DNA of 64,000 bases, taken from contig NZ_CP034444.1 in the NCBI RefSeq assembly GCF_003952385.1, positions 124,001-188,000 of the forward strand. Reading direction: 5' to 3'. Position numbers and translations under genes: made by a program. This DNA is from Mesorhizobium sp. M1D.F.Ca.ET.043.01.1.1. GTDB lineage: Bacteria > Pseudomonadota > Alphaproteobacteria > Rhizobiales > Rhizobiaceae. Under the pieces are notes generated by a model. The model saw only the letters and a list, made by a program, of their open reading frames with translations, had not been told where the DNA came from and made no database searches. Shown one piece after another: positions 8,422 to 17,125 of this stretch; positions within the stretch are counted from its first letter, which is position 1; the number at the start of each line of letters is the position of its first letter.

Positions 8422-10599
8422 CTATGCAGCCGAGCGACGACCTGGCAATGGATTTCCCGGCTCATGGCCGACCGGGGTCACCAGCGTGACATCAGAATAG
8501 CCGTTCTCGATCAGCTTCACCGCCGCCTGCGTCACCTCGTCATCGGCTTCGAGCATCGACAGGAAAACTTCCGTGCCATCGCCGGCAAGGCGGCTGATGC
8601 CCTGCGCATCGGCCGGACCGCATTCGACGACGACAAGGTCGTAAGCCGTGGTCAGCGACTGCATGATGATCGGCAGCCGGTCGGCCGCGCGCATGGCGCG
8701 AACCGGATCGGCGGTGCCGACCGGAATGACGTGGGCGTCCGAATAGAGATCGGGGTGGATGACGTCGCTGAACTGGGCTTCGGAGGCGAGCAGATTGGTG
8801 ATGCCGGGGAACAGCCCGCTGTCCAGCATCGGCCGCGAGGCGGCGCCCGAGGCGGTGAGGTCGAGCAGCAGCACGCGCAGGCCCGCATCCGACACCTCGC
8901 GCGCCACCAGCACGGCGGTGGCGGCGGCCTCGTCGCCTTCCGGGGAGACGAAGATGGCACGCGCGGCGCCTGAGGCGATCAGCTTTTCGGCCGCCTTGTC
9001 GACATCGATCTCGCCCAGCCTGGACCGCCATGCCTCCACCTCTGCCGGCTCGGCCACCACTGCCGCCATGGCCGCGCCCTGCCCGATCCTATGGTCGGCG
9101 ACCCAATCGTCGCTCTCTTCGTCCTCGGTTTCAGCGACCGCCGGCTCGGTGCGCGTCGCCGGCATCGCCACCTGCTCGATCGGCTCGAAGCGCGCGCCGG
9201 CGGCCGGCCGCATGGCACGGCCGGAAAACAGTTCCTTCAGAAGTGTGCCGATCGCCATCAGCAGCAGCGACGCGGCAGCCGCGGCTCCGGTGATCGGACC
9301 GATCTTCGGGAAATACGGTTCCGTGGGCACCTGCCCTTTCGAAAGCAGGCGGGCGTCCACCGGCAGATAGTTGCGGTCCGCGCGCGAGGCGGCCTCGCGA
9401 TAACTCGCCATGTAGGATTCGAGCTGCTGGCGCTGAGCATTGGCATCACGCTGCAGCGCGTCGAGCTCCACCTGCTGTTCGCCGGCGCGGGCCGAGGCGG
9501 CCTTCAGCGTGTTGACCTCCGCGACGAGCTGGTCCTCGCGGGCGTTGGCCGTCTGCGCCTGGGTCGCCAATCCCTTCAGGATCTTTTGCGCCTCGTTGCG
9601 GATCTGGCCGTTGAGATCGGCAAGCTGCGACTTCAGCGCCCGGATGCGCGGATGGTTGTCCAGCAGAGTCGTCGACAGGTCGGCAATGTTGGTCCGCAAT
9701 TCCACCTGCCGCTCGAGCAGGCGCTGGATCAGGTCGGAGGACAAGACTTCCGGGACACTGTCCAGCGTGCCGCCGTTCTGCAGCGACTTGCGCACGCTGT
9801 CGGCGGTCGCCTCGGCGGCGGCGCGATTGGCGCGCACCCGCGAAAGCTCGGTCGACAGTTCGGAGAGCTGCTGAGTCGCGAGCACCGAATTGTTGCCGCC
9901 CATCAGCAGGTCGGATTGCGCGCGGTAGGCGGCAACCTTGGCTTCGGCCTCCTTCACCCGATTCTGCAGGTCGGTGATTTCCGGACCGAGAAAGCCGGTG
10001 GCGGCGGTGTTCGATTCCTTCTTTGCGTTGCCCTTGGAGGCAAGGTAGGCCTGCGCGATGGCGTCCGCGACCTGGGCGGCAAGCTTTGGATCCTTCGAGG
10101 AGAACTCGACCGCGATAACACGAGATTTTTCAACGCCGTAGACGTTGAGCTTATCGTGCATTGCGTTGAGCACGCGCTCTTCCGGCGGAATGTCGAAGGG
10201 ATCGCTCTTCAAGCCGACAAGAACCAGGGCACGACTGAGCGCCGACATCTTCAGCGCCTCGTCGAATTCGGGCAGTTTCTCCAGATTGAGATCCGCCGCC
10301 ACCTTCTTGAGGATATCGGGGGACGATATGATCTGGACTTCGGTGGCCACCGCCTCCTCGTCGGTCGCCGGCTTGTCGTCGATGGTTGTGCCGGCCGGCC
10401 GCGTGAAGACCGATTCGCGCGGCCCGATCTCCAGCTTGGCCACCGCTTTATATTGCGGTGTGGCCAGCCAGGCGAAGGCAAACGCCAGCCCGGTGACCAC
10501 GAGCGTGACGAGAACGATGCGCAGCCAGTTCCTCGCCAGGCTAGCGAAGAGCTGTCTCAGGTCGACATCGACATCTGCGGCCGCGGACTGAACGGACAT
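8422..10599 (-). CDS. Polysaccharide co-polymerase (Wzz/GumC/ExoP-like) with degenerate BY-kinase domain
   Basis: Inner-membrane co-polymerase of 725 residues that sets chain length and export of surface polysaccharide. In order: first membrane helix (about 28-48), Wzz domain, long coiled coil (about 205-400), the proline motif PTEPYFPK (425-432), second membrane helix (about 436-456), and a cytoplasmic P-loop-like domain (540-715). That last domain has lost its key residues. The Walker A site reads SPEGDEAAATA with no GK[ST], Walker A' has LLLDLTAS instead of a DxD core, and Walker B reads VVVECGP. No C-terminal tyrosine cluster is present. It is divergent from the Wza-like gene across an AT-rich promoter region. 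Confidence 0.88.
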   Translation of the reverse strand: MSVQSAAADVDVDLRQLFASLARNWLRIVLVTLVVTGLAFAFAWLATPQYKAVAKLEIGPRESVFTRPAGTTIDDKPATDEEAVATEVQIISSPDILKKVAADLNLEKLPEFDEALKMSALSRALVLVGLKSDPFDIPPEERVLNAMHDKLNVYGVEKSRVIAVEFSSKDPKLAAQVADAIAQAYLASKGNAKKESNTAATGFLGPEITDLQNRVKEAEAKVAAYRAQSDLLMGGNNSVLATQQLSELSTELSRVRANRAAAEATADSVRKSLQNGGTLDSVPEVLSSDLIQRLLERQVELRTNIADLSTTLLDNHPRIRALKSQLADLNGQIRNEAQKILKGLATQAQTANAREDQLVAEVNTLKAASARAGEQQVELDALQRDANAQRQQLESYMASYREAASRADRNYLPVDARLLSKGQVPTEPYFPKIGPITGAAAAASLLLMAIGTLLKELFSGRAMRPAAGARFEPIEQVAMPATRTEPAVAETEDEESDDWVADHRIGQGAAMAAVVAEPAEVEAWRSRLGEIDVDKAAEKLIASGAARAIFVSPEGDEAAATAVLVAREVSDAGLRVLLLDLTASGAASRPMLDSGLFPGITNLLASEAQFSDVIHPDLYSDAHVIPVGTADPVRAMRAADRLPIIMQSLTTAYDLVVVECGPADAQGISRLAGDGTEVFLSMLEADDEVTQAAVKLIENGYSDVTLVTPVGHEPGNPLPGRRSAA

Positions 10600-10632
10600 G
10601 CATCCTGCTCCGGAACTTTGAGTCGAGGATGG

Positions 10633-10650
10633 ACCATAAACAACTATGGT
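10633..10650. promoter_or_regulatory. Inverted repeat ACCATA-N6-TATGGT in the divergent polysaccharide promoter region
   Basis: A perfect 6-bp inverted repeat sits 34 bp upstream of the co-polymerase start, in the AT-rich 264-bp region between the divergent co-polymerase and Wza-like genes. A related half-site pair (AACTATG at 10642 and CATAGTT at 10675) lies beside it. It could be an operator shared by both transcription units. No regulator is identified. Confidence 0.35.
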
Positions 10651-10863
10651 AACTCAGCCGTTAAGATCAGAATGCATAGTTATTAGTAGACACTCAAAGA
10701 ACGCCCGCCGAAAACAATAGAACAATTGGGTTTTTTGCCGTCCGTCGCCTCCTCAGCACCCGGTCCTTTACCGGCCATTAACCCTAACAGGATGATAACG
10801 GACGCACTTCCTGGGGTTGGCCGCAACACTTGCGGCGAGAGCGACGAAGGTTCGTGTCCGATC

Positions 10864-11427
10864 ATGAAAAGCACTGCTCATCTGTTTCGCGCCATGCTTG
10901 CCCTGTCGCTGCTTGCCGGCTGTTCCAGCTATCGCCCGACGCCCGCCGCCTTTCATGAAGTGCTCGACCAGCCATACAGACTCGGCGCCGGCGACCGCAT
11001 CCGCGTTACCGTGTTCGAGCAGGACGGGCTGACCAACACCTACAGCGTCGACCCGTCCGGCTACATCTCCGTCCCGCTTGTCGGCGCCGTGCCGGCGCGC
11101 GGCCACACCGCCCAGCAGCTTGAAAAGGAAATCGCCGACAAGCTGCGCCAGGGATATCTGCGCGATCCCGACGTTTCGGTCGAGATCGACCGCTACCGGC
11201 CGATCTTCGTCATGGGCGAAGTCGGCGCCGCGGGGCAGTATTCCTATGTGCCGGGCCTGACCGTGCAGAAGGCGATCGCGATCGCCGGCGGGTTCACGCC
11301 GCGCGCCAACCAGGAGAGCGTCGACATCACCCGCGATATCAACGGCAAGGTCATGACCGGCAGGGTGCAGACGTCCGACCCGCTCCTGCCCGGCGACACC
11401 GTCTACGTCCGCGAACGCCTGTTCTGA
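10864..11427 (+). CDS. Polysaccharide export outer-membrane lipoprotein (Wza/ExoF-like)
   Basis: A 187-residue exported protein with a lipoprotein signal: MKSTAHLFRAMLALSLLAGC, lipobox LAGC with Cys20. It is followed by a Poly_export domain (YRLGAGDRIRVTVFEQDGL, YSVDPSGYISVPLVGAVPARG, then RPIFVMGEVGAAGQY) and one SLBB-like segment to the end. It lacks the C-terminal outer-membrane helix of E. coli Wza, like the shorter rhizobial versions. The ATG at 10864 is chosen because it starts the signal peptide. It lies 9 bp upstream of the glycosyltransferase gene, suggesting an operon. Confidence 0.9.
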   Translation: MKSTAHLFRAMLALSLLAGCSSYRPTPAAFHEVLDQPYRLGAGDRIRVTVFEQDGLTNTYSVDPSGYISVPLVGAVPARGHTAQQLEKEIADKLRQGYLRDPDVSVEIDRYRPIFVMGEVGAAGQYSYVPGLTVQKAIAIAGGFTPRANQESVDITRDINGKVMTGRVQTSDPLLPGDTVYVRERLF

Positions 11428-11436
11428 AAAATCAAC

Positions 11437-12567
11437 GTGGCGGCTCATCTCCGCATCGTCCACTGCTTCCGCTCACCTGTCGGGGGAATCTTCCGGCATG
11501 TGCGCGACCTGACCGAGGCGCAGGTCGCCGCCGGCCATTCCGTGGGCATCGTCTGCGACTCAACAACGGGCGGCGACTATGAGGAACGGCTGTTCGACGC
11601 GATGGAGGAGAGCCTGGCGCTCGGCATACATCGCACGCCGATGCAGCGTCATATCGGGCCGGGCGACATCGCGGCGGCCTGGCGCACATATGGAATCATC
11701 AAGGAATTGCGGCCGGACGTGCTGCACGGGCACGGCGCCAAGGGCGGCGCCTATGCTCGTCTGTTCGGCTCACTGTTGCGGGTTTCAAGGTCTCGCGTGG
11801 CCCGCCTTTATTCGCCGCATGGCGGCTCGCTCCACTATGACGAAACGACGGCCACCGGAAAGCTGTTCTTCGCGCTGGAGCGTTTTATGGCTCGCTTTAC
11901 CGACTGCCTGCTGTTCGTTTCCGACTATGAGCGGAAAACCTATCGCCGGAAGGTCGGCGAGCCGCCCATCCCCAACAGGCTGGTCTATAACGGCCTGCGC
12001 GCCGTCGAGTTCGAGCCGGTGGCGACCGCGGCCAATGCCGCCGATATCTTATACATCGGCATGATGCGCGACCTCAAAGGTCCGGACATCTTCATCGATG
12101 CGCTGGCGCAGGCCGGCAGCGAGCTCGGCCGCCCGTTAAGCGCGGTGATGGTGGGCAACGGCGACGACCTGCCACGCTACCACGCCCGGGTGGAGCGACT
12201 CGGGCTGAAGGGCCATGTCCGTTTCCTGCCGCCGATGCCAGCCAGGGAAGCTTTCGCGCTGTCCGCGCTGATCGTCGTCCCCTCGCGCGCGGAAGCGATG
12301 CCTTACATCGTGCTGGAGGCGCTTGCCGCCGGCATGCCGATGATCGCGACCGCTGTCGGCGGCATTCCCGAGATCTTCGGCGAAGACTCCCCTGCCCTGA
12401 TCCGGCCGGATGCGGACCAGCTCGCCGAGAGGTTGGGCACAGCTCTCAACAATCCCGACGCCTACCGGAAACTGATGCCACAGGGTGGTGAGCTCAGGGC
12501 GCGATTCGGCGCTGACGTCATGGCGGCGGAAATCGAGAAGGCTTATTTCGCGGCGCTTCGCGGTTAG
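11437..12567 (+). CDS. Glycosyltransferase family 4
   Basis: A 376-residue GT-B fold glycosyltransferase, predicted to add a sugar to a lipid-linked polysaccharide repeat on the cytosolic face of the membrane. The N-terminal glycine loop is SPVGGIFRHVRDL, the acceptor-domain histidine region reads DVLHGHGAKGG, and the C-terminal donor site has the EX7E motif in EAMPYIVLEALA followed by GMPMIATAVGGIPEI. The start is the GTG at 11437. It has only a weak ribosome-binding site, so translation probably depends on coupling to the Wza-like gene 9 bp upstream. Donor and acceptor sugars cannot be named. Confidence 0.87.
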   Translation: MAAHLRIVHCFRSPVGGIFRHVRDLTEAQVAAGHSVGIVCDSTTGGDYEERLFDAMEESLALGIHRTPMQRHIGPGDIAAAWRTYGIIKELRPDVLHGHGAKGGAYARLFGSLLRVSRSRVARLYSPHGGSLHYDETTATGKLFFALERFMARFTDCLLFVSDYERKTYRRKVGEPPIPNRLVYNGLRAVEFEPVATAANAADILYIGMMRDLKGPDIFIDALAQAGSELGRPLSAVMVGNGDDLPRYHARVERLGLKGHVRFLPPMPAREAFALSALIVVPSRAEAMPYIVLEALAAGMPMIATAVGGIPEIFGEDSPALIRPDADQLAERLGTALNNPDAYRKLMPQGGELRARFGADVMAAEIEKAYFAALRG

Positions 12568-12588
12568 TCAGGTCGGAAAAGCCGCAAA

Positions 12589-15047
12589 TCATCGTTCGAA
12601 ACCCGCAAGAACGTCCGCCTCGAACACGCTCAACGACCGGCCCCGTTCCCACAGCGCGGCGTAGGATTCCCGGTCGATCTGCGCCGACAGGATGGTCTCG
12701 ATCCGCTCCCGCTGAGCAGCTTCGGTAGGCTGCCGGCCGTCGGGCCAGCCATCAAAGCAATGATCGATAAATCCAAGCATGAGCGCGGCATCGTTCTTCC
12801 GTCTCGGGCCGCGAGCTCGGTGGCATTTTGGATGATGCACCAGTGCCATGACGCATGGTCGCGCGGGAGATATTTCCACGCCTCGTCGATGGCTTCCCTT
12901 GCCGCCTCGGTATTGCCGAGCGCCATTGAATAGCAAGCGAGATTGCTAAGCTGAGCACCGAGTTCAAGCGAGCTGCCGCGTTCACGAAGGGTTGGCAAGA
13001 TGCCTTTGGCGAGCGCGACCGCGCCTTGATGATCCTGTCTTCGGTGAACCATTTCAGCCAGATACATAGTCGACCGGAAGAGGCCACGCTCGTTTCCGCA
13101 CGACCGATGCATCGCCAATCCCGCCTGGCACTTAGTCATTCCGGCGACCTCTTCTCCACCGGTCAACAGCCACAAACCAATCGAAACGAGCGCCCATGCC
13201 TTCAACTTTGATGACGGAAGTTTAGCCGACAGGGTCTCAAGCCGCGCGAAAATCGGGGCGGCCTCGGAACGACGGCCGGCGAAGTTGAGCGTGGTCCCAA
13301 GAAGAACGAGGGCATGCGACAGCAGCAGATCGTTTGCGTCGGCCTCGAATTGCCGCACCGCCTGCATCAGCGCCTCGATCGCGCGCAGGTCCTGGGAATT
13401 GATCCGCGCGAGCTCCCCAACCGCAAGGAAAAGGCGGCCGCGAAGCGACGGGTCGAGATCATCGGCGAAGGCGACAGTCGCCTCGGCAAACCGAAGGCCC
13501 TCGCCGGCGAGCTGAGCTTCTATCCAATAGCGATAGCTGGCGGCAGCCAAACCGACGAACAGGGCCCAGTCGGCGCTTGATCTGGCCCATTCAAGGGCCG
13601 AGCGCAGATTGTCGGTGTCCGGCCGATAGGCTGCTACCCAGGTTGCGTCCGGAACCAGCTCCCATCGTGCGAGGCTTTCCTCGAAGCGGCTCCGGACATG
13701 GTCCGCCAGGCGTGCCCGTGCATCTTGCTCTTCGTTCTGCCTGGTCAATTCATGCAAGGCGAAGTGGCGCGTCGTCTCCAGCAATCTATAGCGGGTCCGA
13801 TCTCCACCGTCGCGCGTAACCATCGATCGCCTGATGAGCTCCGACAAGTGGTCGTCGGCATGCTCACCGACCACGGCGCGAACACCGTCCAGCGGAAAGC
13901 TGCCCTGGAACACACCAAGCGCCCGCAGAGCCCTTCGCTCGCCCTCGGCAAGCAGCCCGTAGCTCCACTCAAGCGACGCCGCCAACGATCGATGCCGCCC
14001 CGGCGTGTCACCCCAACCCGTCGAAAGCTCCGCGAAGCGCTCGGCAAGCTGGCGGTCCACTTCGCCGAGGCCAAGAGTCGCCGATCTTGCCGCCACCATC
14101 TTGAGGGCAAGGGCGACGCCGTCGAGGCGAACGCAAAGTTGCCGCACGATAGGCAATTCGTCGACAGCAACAGTCTCGCCCTGCGCTTCATAGCAGTGGA
14201 TGAGGAACATTTCGGCTGCCGAAAGACCGCTTTCGAAAGCTGCTTCGAGGCCGAACGGCGCGAGCCTGAAGACGTGCTCCCCGCTCAGCCCCAGCGGCAC
14301 CTGCGAGGTCGTGAGGATCCTCAGCTTCGCGGCTTCGGAAAGCAGGAAACGGACAATGCTGGCAACGGCGTGGGCAACGTGCTCGCAATTGTCGAGAACA
14401 AGCAGCCCGGCCAGTGGCCGCAGCATATCGACGATGGCGAGCAGTGGGGTGGTTTCGGTTCTGACCGGAATGCTGAGGACCTGCATGATCGCACTCTCGA
14501 CGAAGCTGCCGTCGGGCACGGACGCCAGGTCGACAACCCAGACACCGTCTGGAAAGCCGCCGGCGAGTTCTTCGGCGGCTTTGAGGGCCAACGTCGTCTT
14601 GCCGACACCGCCCGGGCCCAGGGTCGTAACCAATGGATATTGGTTGACGAGTTCCACGAGGCTTCTGACTTCGTGGTCGCGCCCGATGCATTCCGGTCGG
14701 TAGCGAGACAGATTGCCACCGGAGCGAACGGCCGGCGCCATGCGCTCCTGGATGCGCGTGGGCGGTGGGCCAACATACCGGTAGCCACGGCCATGGACGG
14801 TCGCGACGAAGTTCGGGCCGAGGGCTTTCCTGAGCGCGGACATATGCACGTGAAGGGTGTTTTCTTCGACGACCGTGCCCGGCCAGAGAAGATCGAACAG
14901 TTCGCACTTCTCGACCAGCACATTGGGGCGCTCAAGAAACACGAACAGCAAGTCGATGCTGCGCGCGCTGAGTTCAATCGCACCCTCCGGACCGTTCAGC
15001 GAACGCTCCCGCTCGTCCAGCACGAAATCGCCGAAGGACAGCGCCAT
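12589..15047 (-). pseudogene. Winged-helix/NB-ARC ATPase transcriptional regulator, apparent frameshift near the 3' end
   Basis: A large regulator with an OmpR-type winged helix (about 4-93: FGDFVLDERERSL ... TVHGRGYRYVGP), an AAA/NB-ARC-type ATPase with Walker A GPGGVGKTT (144-152) and Walker B LLVLDN (215-220), and a helical TPR-like C-terminal half. The first frame loses homology-like character after NATELAARDGR and ends in Arg/Ser-rich nonsense at 12630. The adjacent frame continues plausibly as NDAALMLGFIDHC and ends FEADVLAGFER at 12589. A missing base near 12790-12815 would explain this. ATG 15047 is preferred to an upstream TTG. It is divergent from the DUF1127 gene. It could be a real pseudogene, a truncated but working protein, or a sequence error. 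Confidence 0.75.
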
Positions 15048-15158
15048 CGCCAATCCTGAATTGACCTCACAGAAACGCTACAGAAGATTTCAGCATTGCA
15101 TCAAGGACTTTCCGTCTACGCAGCCGCATCGTCCCGCCATGGCCATTGGAGAACGACG

Positions 15159-15440
15159 ATGCAAAGCCTGCAAGCCATCCTCAAGCTTATCCCGCGCATT
15201 CTCGCTGCGACCATGGCGGCCGCGAGAAGCACGCTCGCGGACGCAGCGGCAAAACATCGGGATCGCCGCATCCTCGAGAGACTAAGCGCCGCCGAACTGG
15301 AAGACATCGGCCTCTGCCGTGGCGCGGATGGTGCGATCGACTTCCAACCTCGCTGCCCAGATGAATCCGAGCCCAAAGGCGGCGGCATCGAGACACTTTA
15401 CGGCAGCCCCGCCATGGCGACCGCGATAGAGAAGGCCTAA
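15159..15440 (+). CDS. DUF1127 family small protein
   Basis: A 93-residue protein starting at the ATG at 15159 (MQSLQAILKLIPRIL), with GGAG seven bases upstream. The DUF1127 core is visible as RRILERLSAAELEDIGLCRG, typically a short helical arginine-rich segment. Family members in rhizobia have been tied to stress and RNA-related phenotypes, but the role of this one is unknown. The C-terminal 40 residues are unusual for the family. It is divergent from the ATPase regulator, 111 bp apart, which suggests that regulator may control it. Confidence 0.78.
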   Translation: MQSLQAILKLIPRILAATMAAARSTLADAAAKHRDRRILERLSAAELEDIGLCRGADGAIDFQPRCPDESEPKGGGIETLYGSPAMATAIEKA

Positions 15441-15592
15441 TTCGCAGGCCTAAACTTGGCCGACGCTAATTCGGTCCAGACGAAAGACCGTCAGTCGCCG
15501 CGAGCGACATACAGCTTCAAAACCACCGGTTGTTTCAAGGCTTTCTTAGCTCTCTTTTGCTATCCACTTTTGCGTAGCTCGCGGACAATCCC

Positions 15593-17125
15593 ATGAACGA
15601 GATCGATCCGGTGCATCGCTTTTCCATGGACGCGGTGCGCAAATTCGACGGCCCGGCGGAGGGCCAGGCCAGCGGCATCAATGATGTGGCGCGCCAGGTC
15701 GCTTCGCAGTATCGGCGCGATACGATGTCGCCGATCATGGTCAGCGGCGTGCTGCGCATGGTCGAATTCGCGCTGCTGTTCCTTTCGGGACTCGGCCTCT
15801 ATCTCTACTTTGTCGGCTTCTTCACCTACCTCGCCTGGCAATATCCGCTGTCGATCGCGGCAGCCTCGTTCCTGGCGGTGGTGCTGCTCGACGTCAGCGA
15901 CAGCTACCAGATCGCGGCGCTTATGCGCCCTGTCGCCAGTTTCGGCCGCGTGCTGGTCGTCTGGGCCGGCACCTTCGCGCTGATGGCGCTTACAGCCTTC
16001 GCCATGAAGGCGTCGGAAGACTATTCGCGCCTCCTTTTCGGCACCTGGTTCGTGGTCGGCTTCATGCTGATCTTCGGCCTGAGGCTCGTGATCTCCAGGC
16101 TGATCAGGCGCTGGGCGCGCGACGGCCGCATGGAGCGCCGCGCCGTCATTGTCGGCGGCGGCAAGTCGGCGGAGATGCTGATCCGTTCGGTCGAGAAGCA
16201 GCCCTACAACGACATCCGCATCTGCGGCATCTTCGACGACCGCGGCGACAAGCGCTCGCCGCCAATCGTCGCTGGCTATCCCAAGCTCGGCACCATCTCC
16301 GAGCTGATCGAGTTCGCCCGCATCGCCCGCATCGACATGCTGATCGTGTCGCTGCCGCTGACCGCCGAATCGCGCGTGCTGCAGCTTTTGAAGAAGCTCT
16401 GGGTGCTGCCGGTCGACATCCGTCTCTCGGCCCATTCCAACGCGCTGCAGTTCCGGCCGCGCGCCTATTCCTACATCGGCTCGGTGCCGATGCTCGACAT
16501 CTTCGACAAGCCGATCAACGACTGGGACTCGGTCGCCAAGCGCAGCTTCGACATCATCTTCTCGCTTGTCGGCATCATCCTCTTCTCGCCGGTGATGCTG
16601 GCCACCGCCATCGCCATCAAGCTCGACAGCAAGGGGCCGGTGCTGTTCAAGCAGAAGCGGCACGGCTTCAACAACGAGATCATCGAGGTCTACAAGTTCC
16701 GCTCGATGTATGCCGACAGGTCGGACCCGACCGCCAGGCAGACGGTGACCAAGAACGATCCGCGCGTCACCCGCGTCGGCCGCTTCATCCGCAAGACCTC
16801 GATCGACGAGCTGCCGCAGTTCTTCAACTCGCTGCTCGGCTCGCTGTCGCTGGTCGGGCCGCGTCCGCACGCGATCGCCGCCCAGTCGCACAATCTGCTC
16901 TACAACGAGGTGGTCGACGGTTATTTCGCGCGTCACAAGGTGAAGCCCGGGGTCACCGGCTGGGCGCAGATCAACGGCTGGCGCGGCGAGATGGACACCA
17001 ATGAAAAGATCCGCATGCGCACCGAATACGATCTCTACTACATCGAAAACTGGTCGATGCTGTTCGACCTGCGCATCCTGTTCCTGACGCCGGTCCGCCT
17101 GCTCAATACGGAAAACGCCTATTGA
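15593..17125 (+). CDS. Undecaprenyl-phosphate sugar-phosphate transferase (WcaJ/PssY type)
   Basis: A 510-residue polyprenyl glycosyl-1-phosphate transferase that starts repeat-unit assembly by moving a sugar phosphate, probably glucose, to undecaprenyl phosphate. The N-terminal third has about four or five membrane helices. A CoA-binding-like Rossmann domain follows (RRAVIVGGGKSAEML, FDDRGDKR). The bacterial sugar transferase domain begins at KRSFDIIFSLVGII and carries VLFKQKRHGFNN, VYKFRSMYAD, TSIDELPQFFNSL, SLVGPRPHA and VKPGVTGWAQINGWRGE. The stop overlaps the start of the next gene by 4 bp, which points to translational coupling. Confidence 0.92.
   Translation: MNEIDPVHRFSMDAVRKFDGPAEGQASGINDVARQVASQYRRDTMSPIMVSGVLRMVEFALLFLSGLGLYLYFVGFFTYLAWQYPLSIAAASFLAVVLLDVSDSYQIAALMRPVASFGRVLVVWAGTFALMALTAFAMKASEDYSRLLFGTWFVVGFMLIFGLRLVISRLIRRWARDGRMERRAVIVGGGKSAEMLIRSVEKQPYNDIRICGIFDDRGDKRSPPIVAGYPKLGTISELIEFARIARIDMLIVSLPLTAESRVLQLLKKLWVLPVDIRLSAHSNALQFRPRAYSYIGSVPMLDIFDKPINDWDSVAKRSFDIIFSLVGIILFSPVMLATAIAIKLDSKGPVLFKQKRHGFNNEIIEVYKFRSMYADRSDPTARQTVTKNDPRVTRVGRFIRKTSIDELPQFFNSLLGSLSLVGPRPHAIAAQSHNLLYNEVVDGYFARHKVKPGVTGWAQINGWRGEMDTNEKIRMRTEYDLYYIENWSMLFDLRILFLTPVRLLNTENAY

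Noticed and set aside
9091..10686. 531-codon open frame on the plus strand opposite the co-polymerase gene
   Set aside because: Its product is Arg/His/Gln-rich with no domain, and the opposite frame has clear Wzz features and membrane helices. It is a shadow frame caused by high GC.
13698..15059. 453-codon plus-strand frame opposite the ATPase regulator
   Set aside because: No domain is recognisable, and the minus strand reads as winged helix plus Walker A and B motifs. It is a shadow frame.
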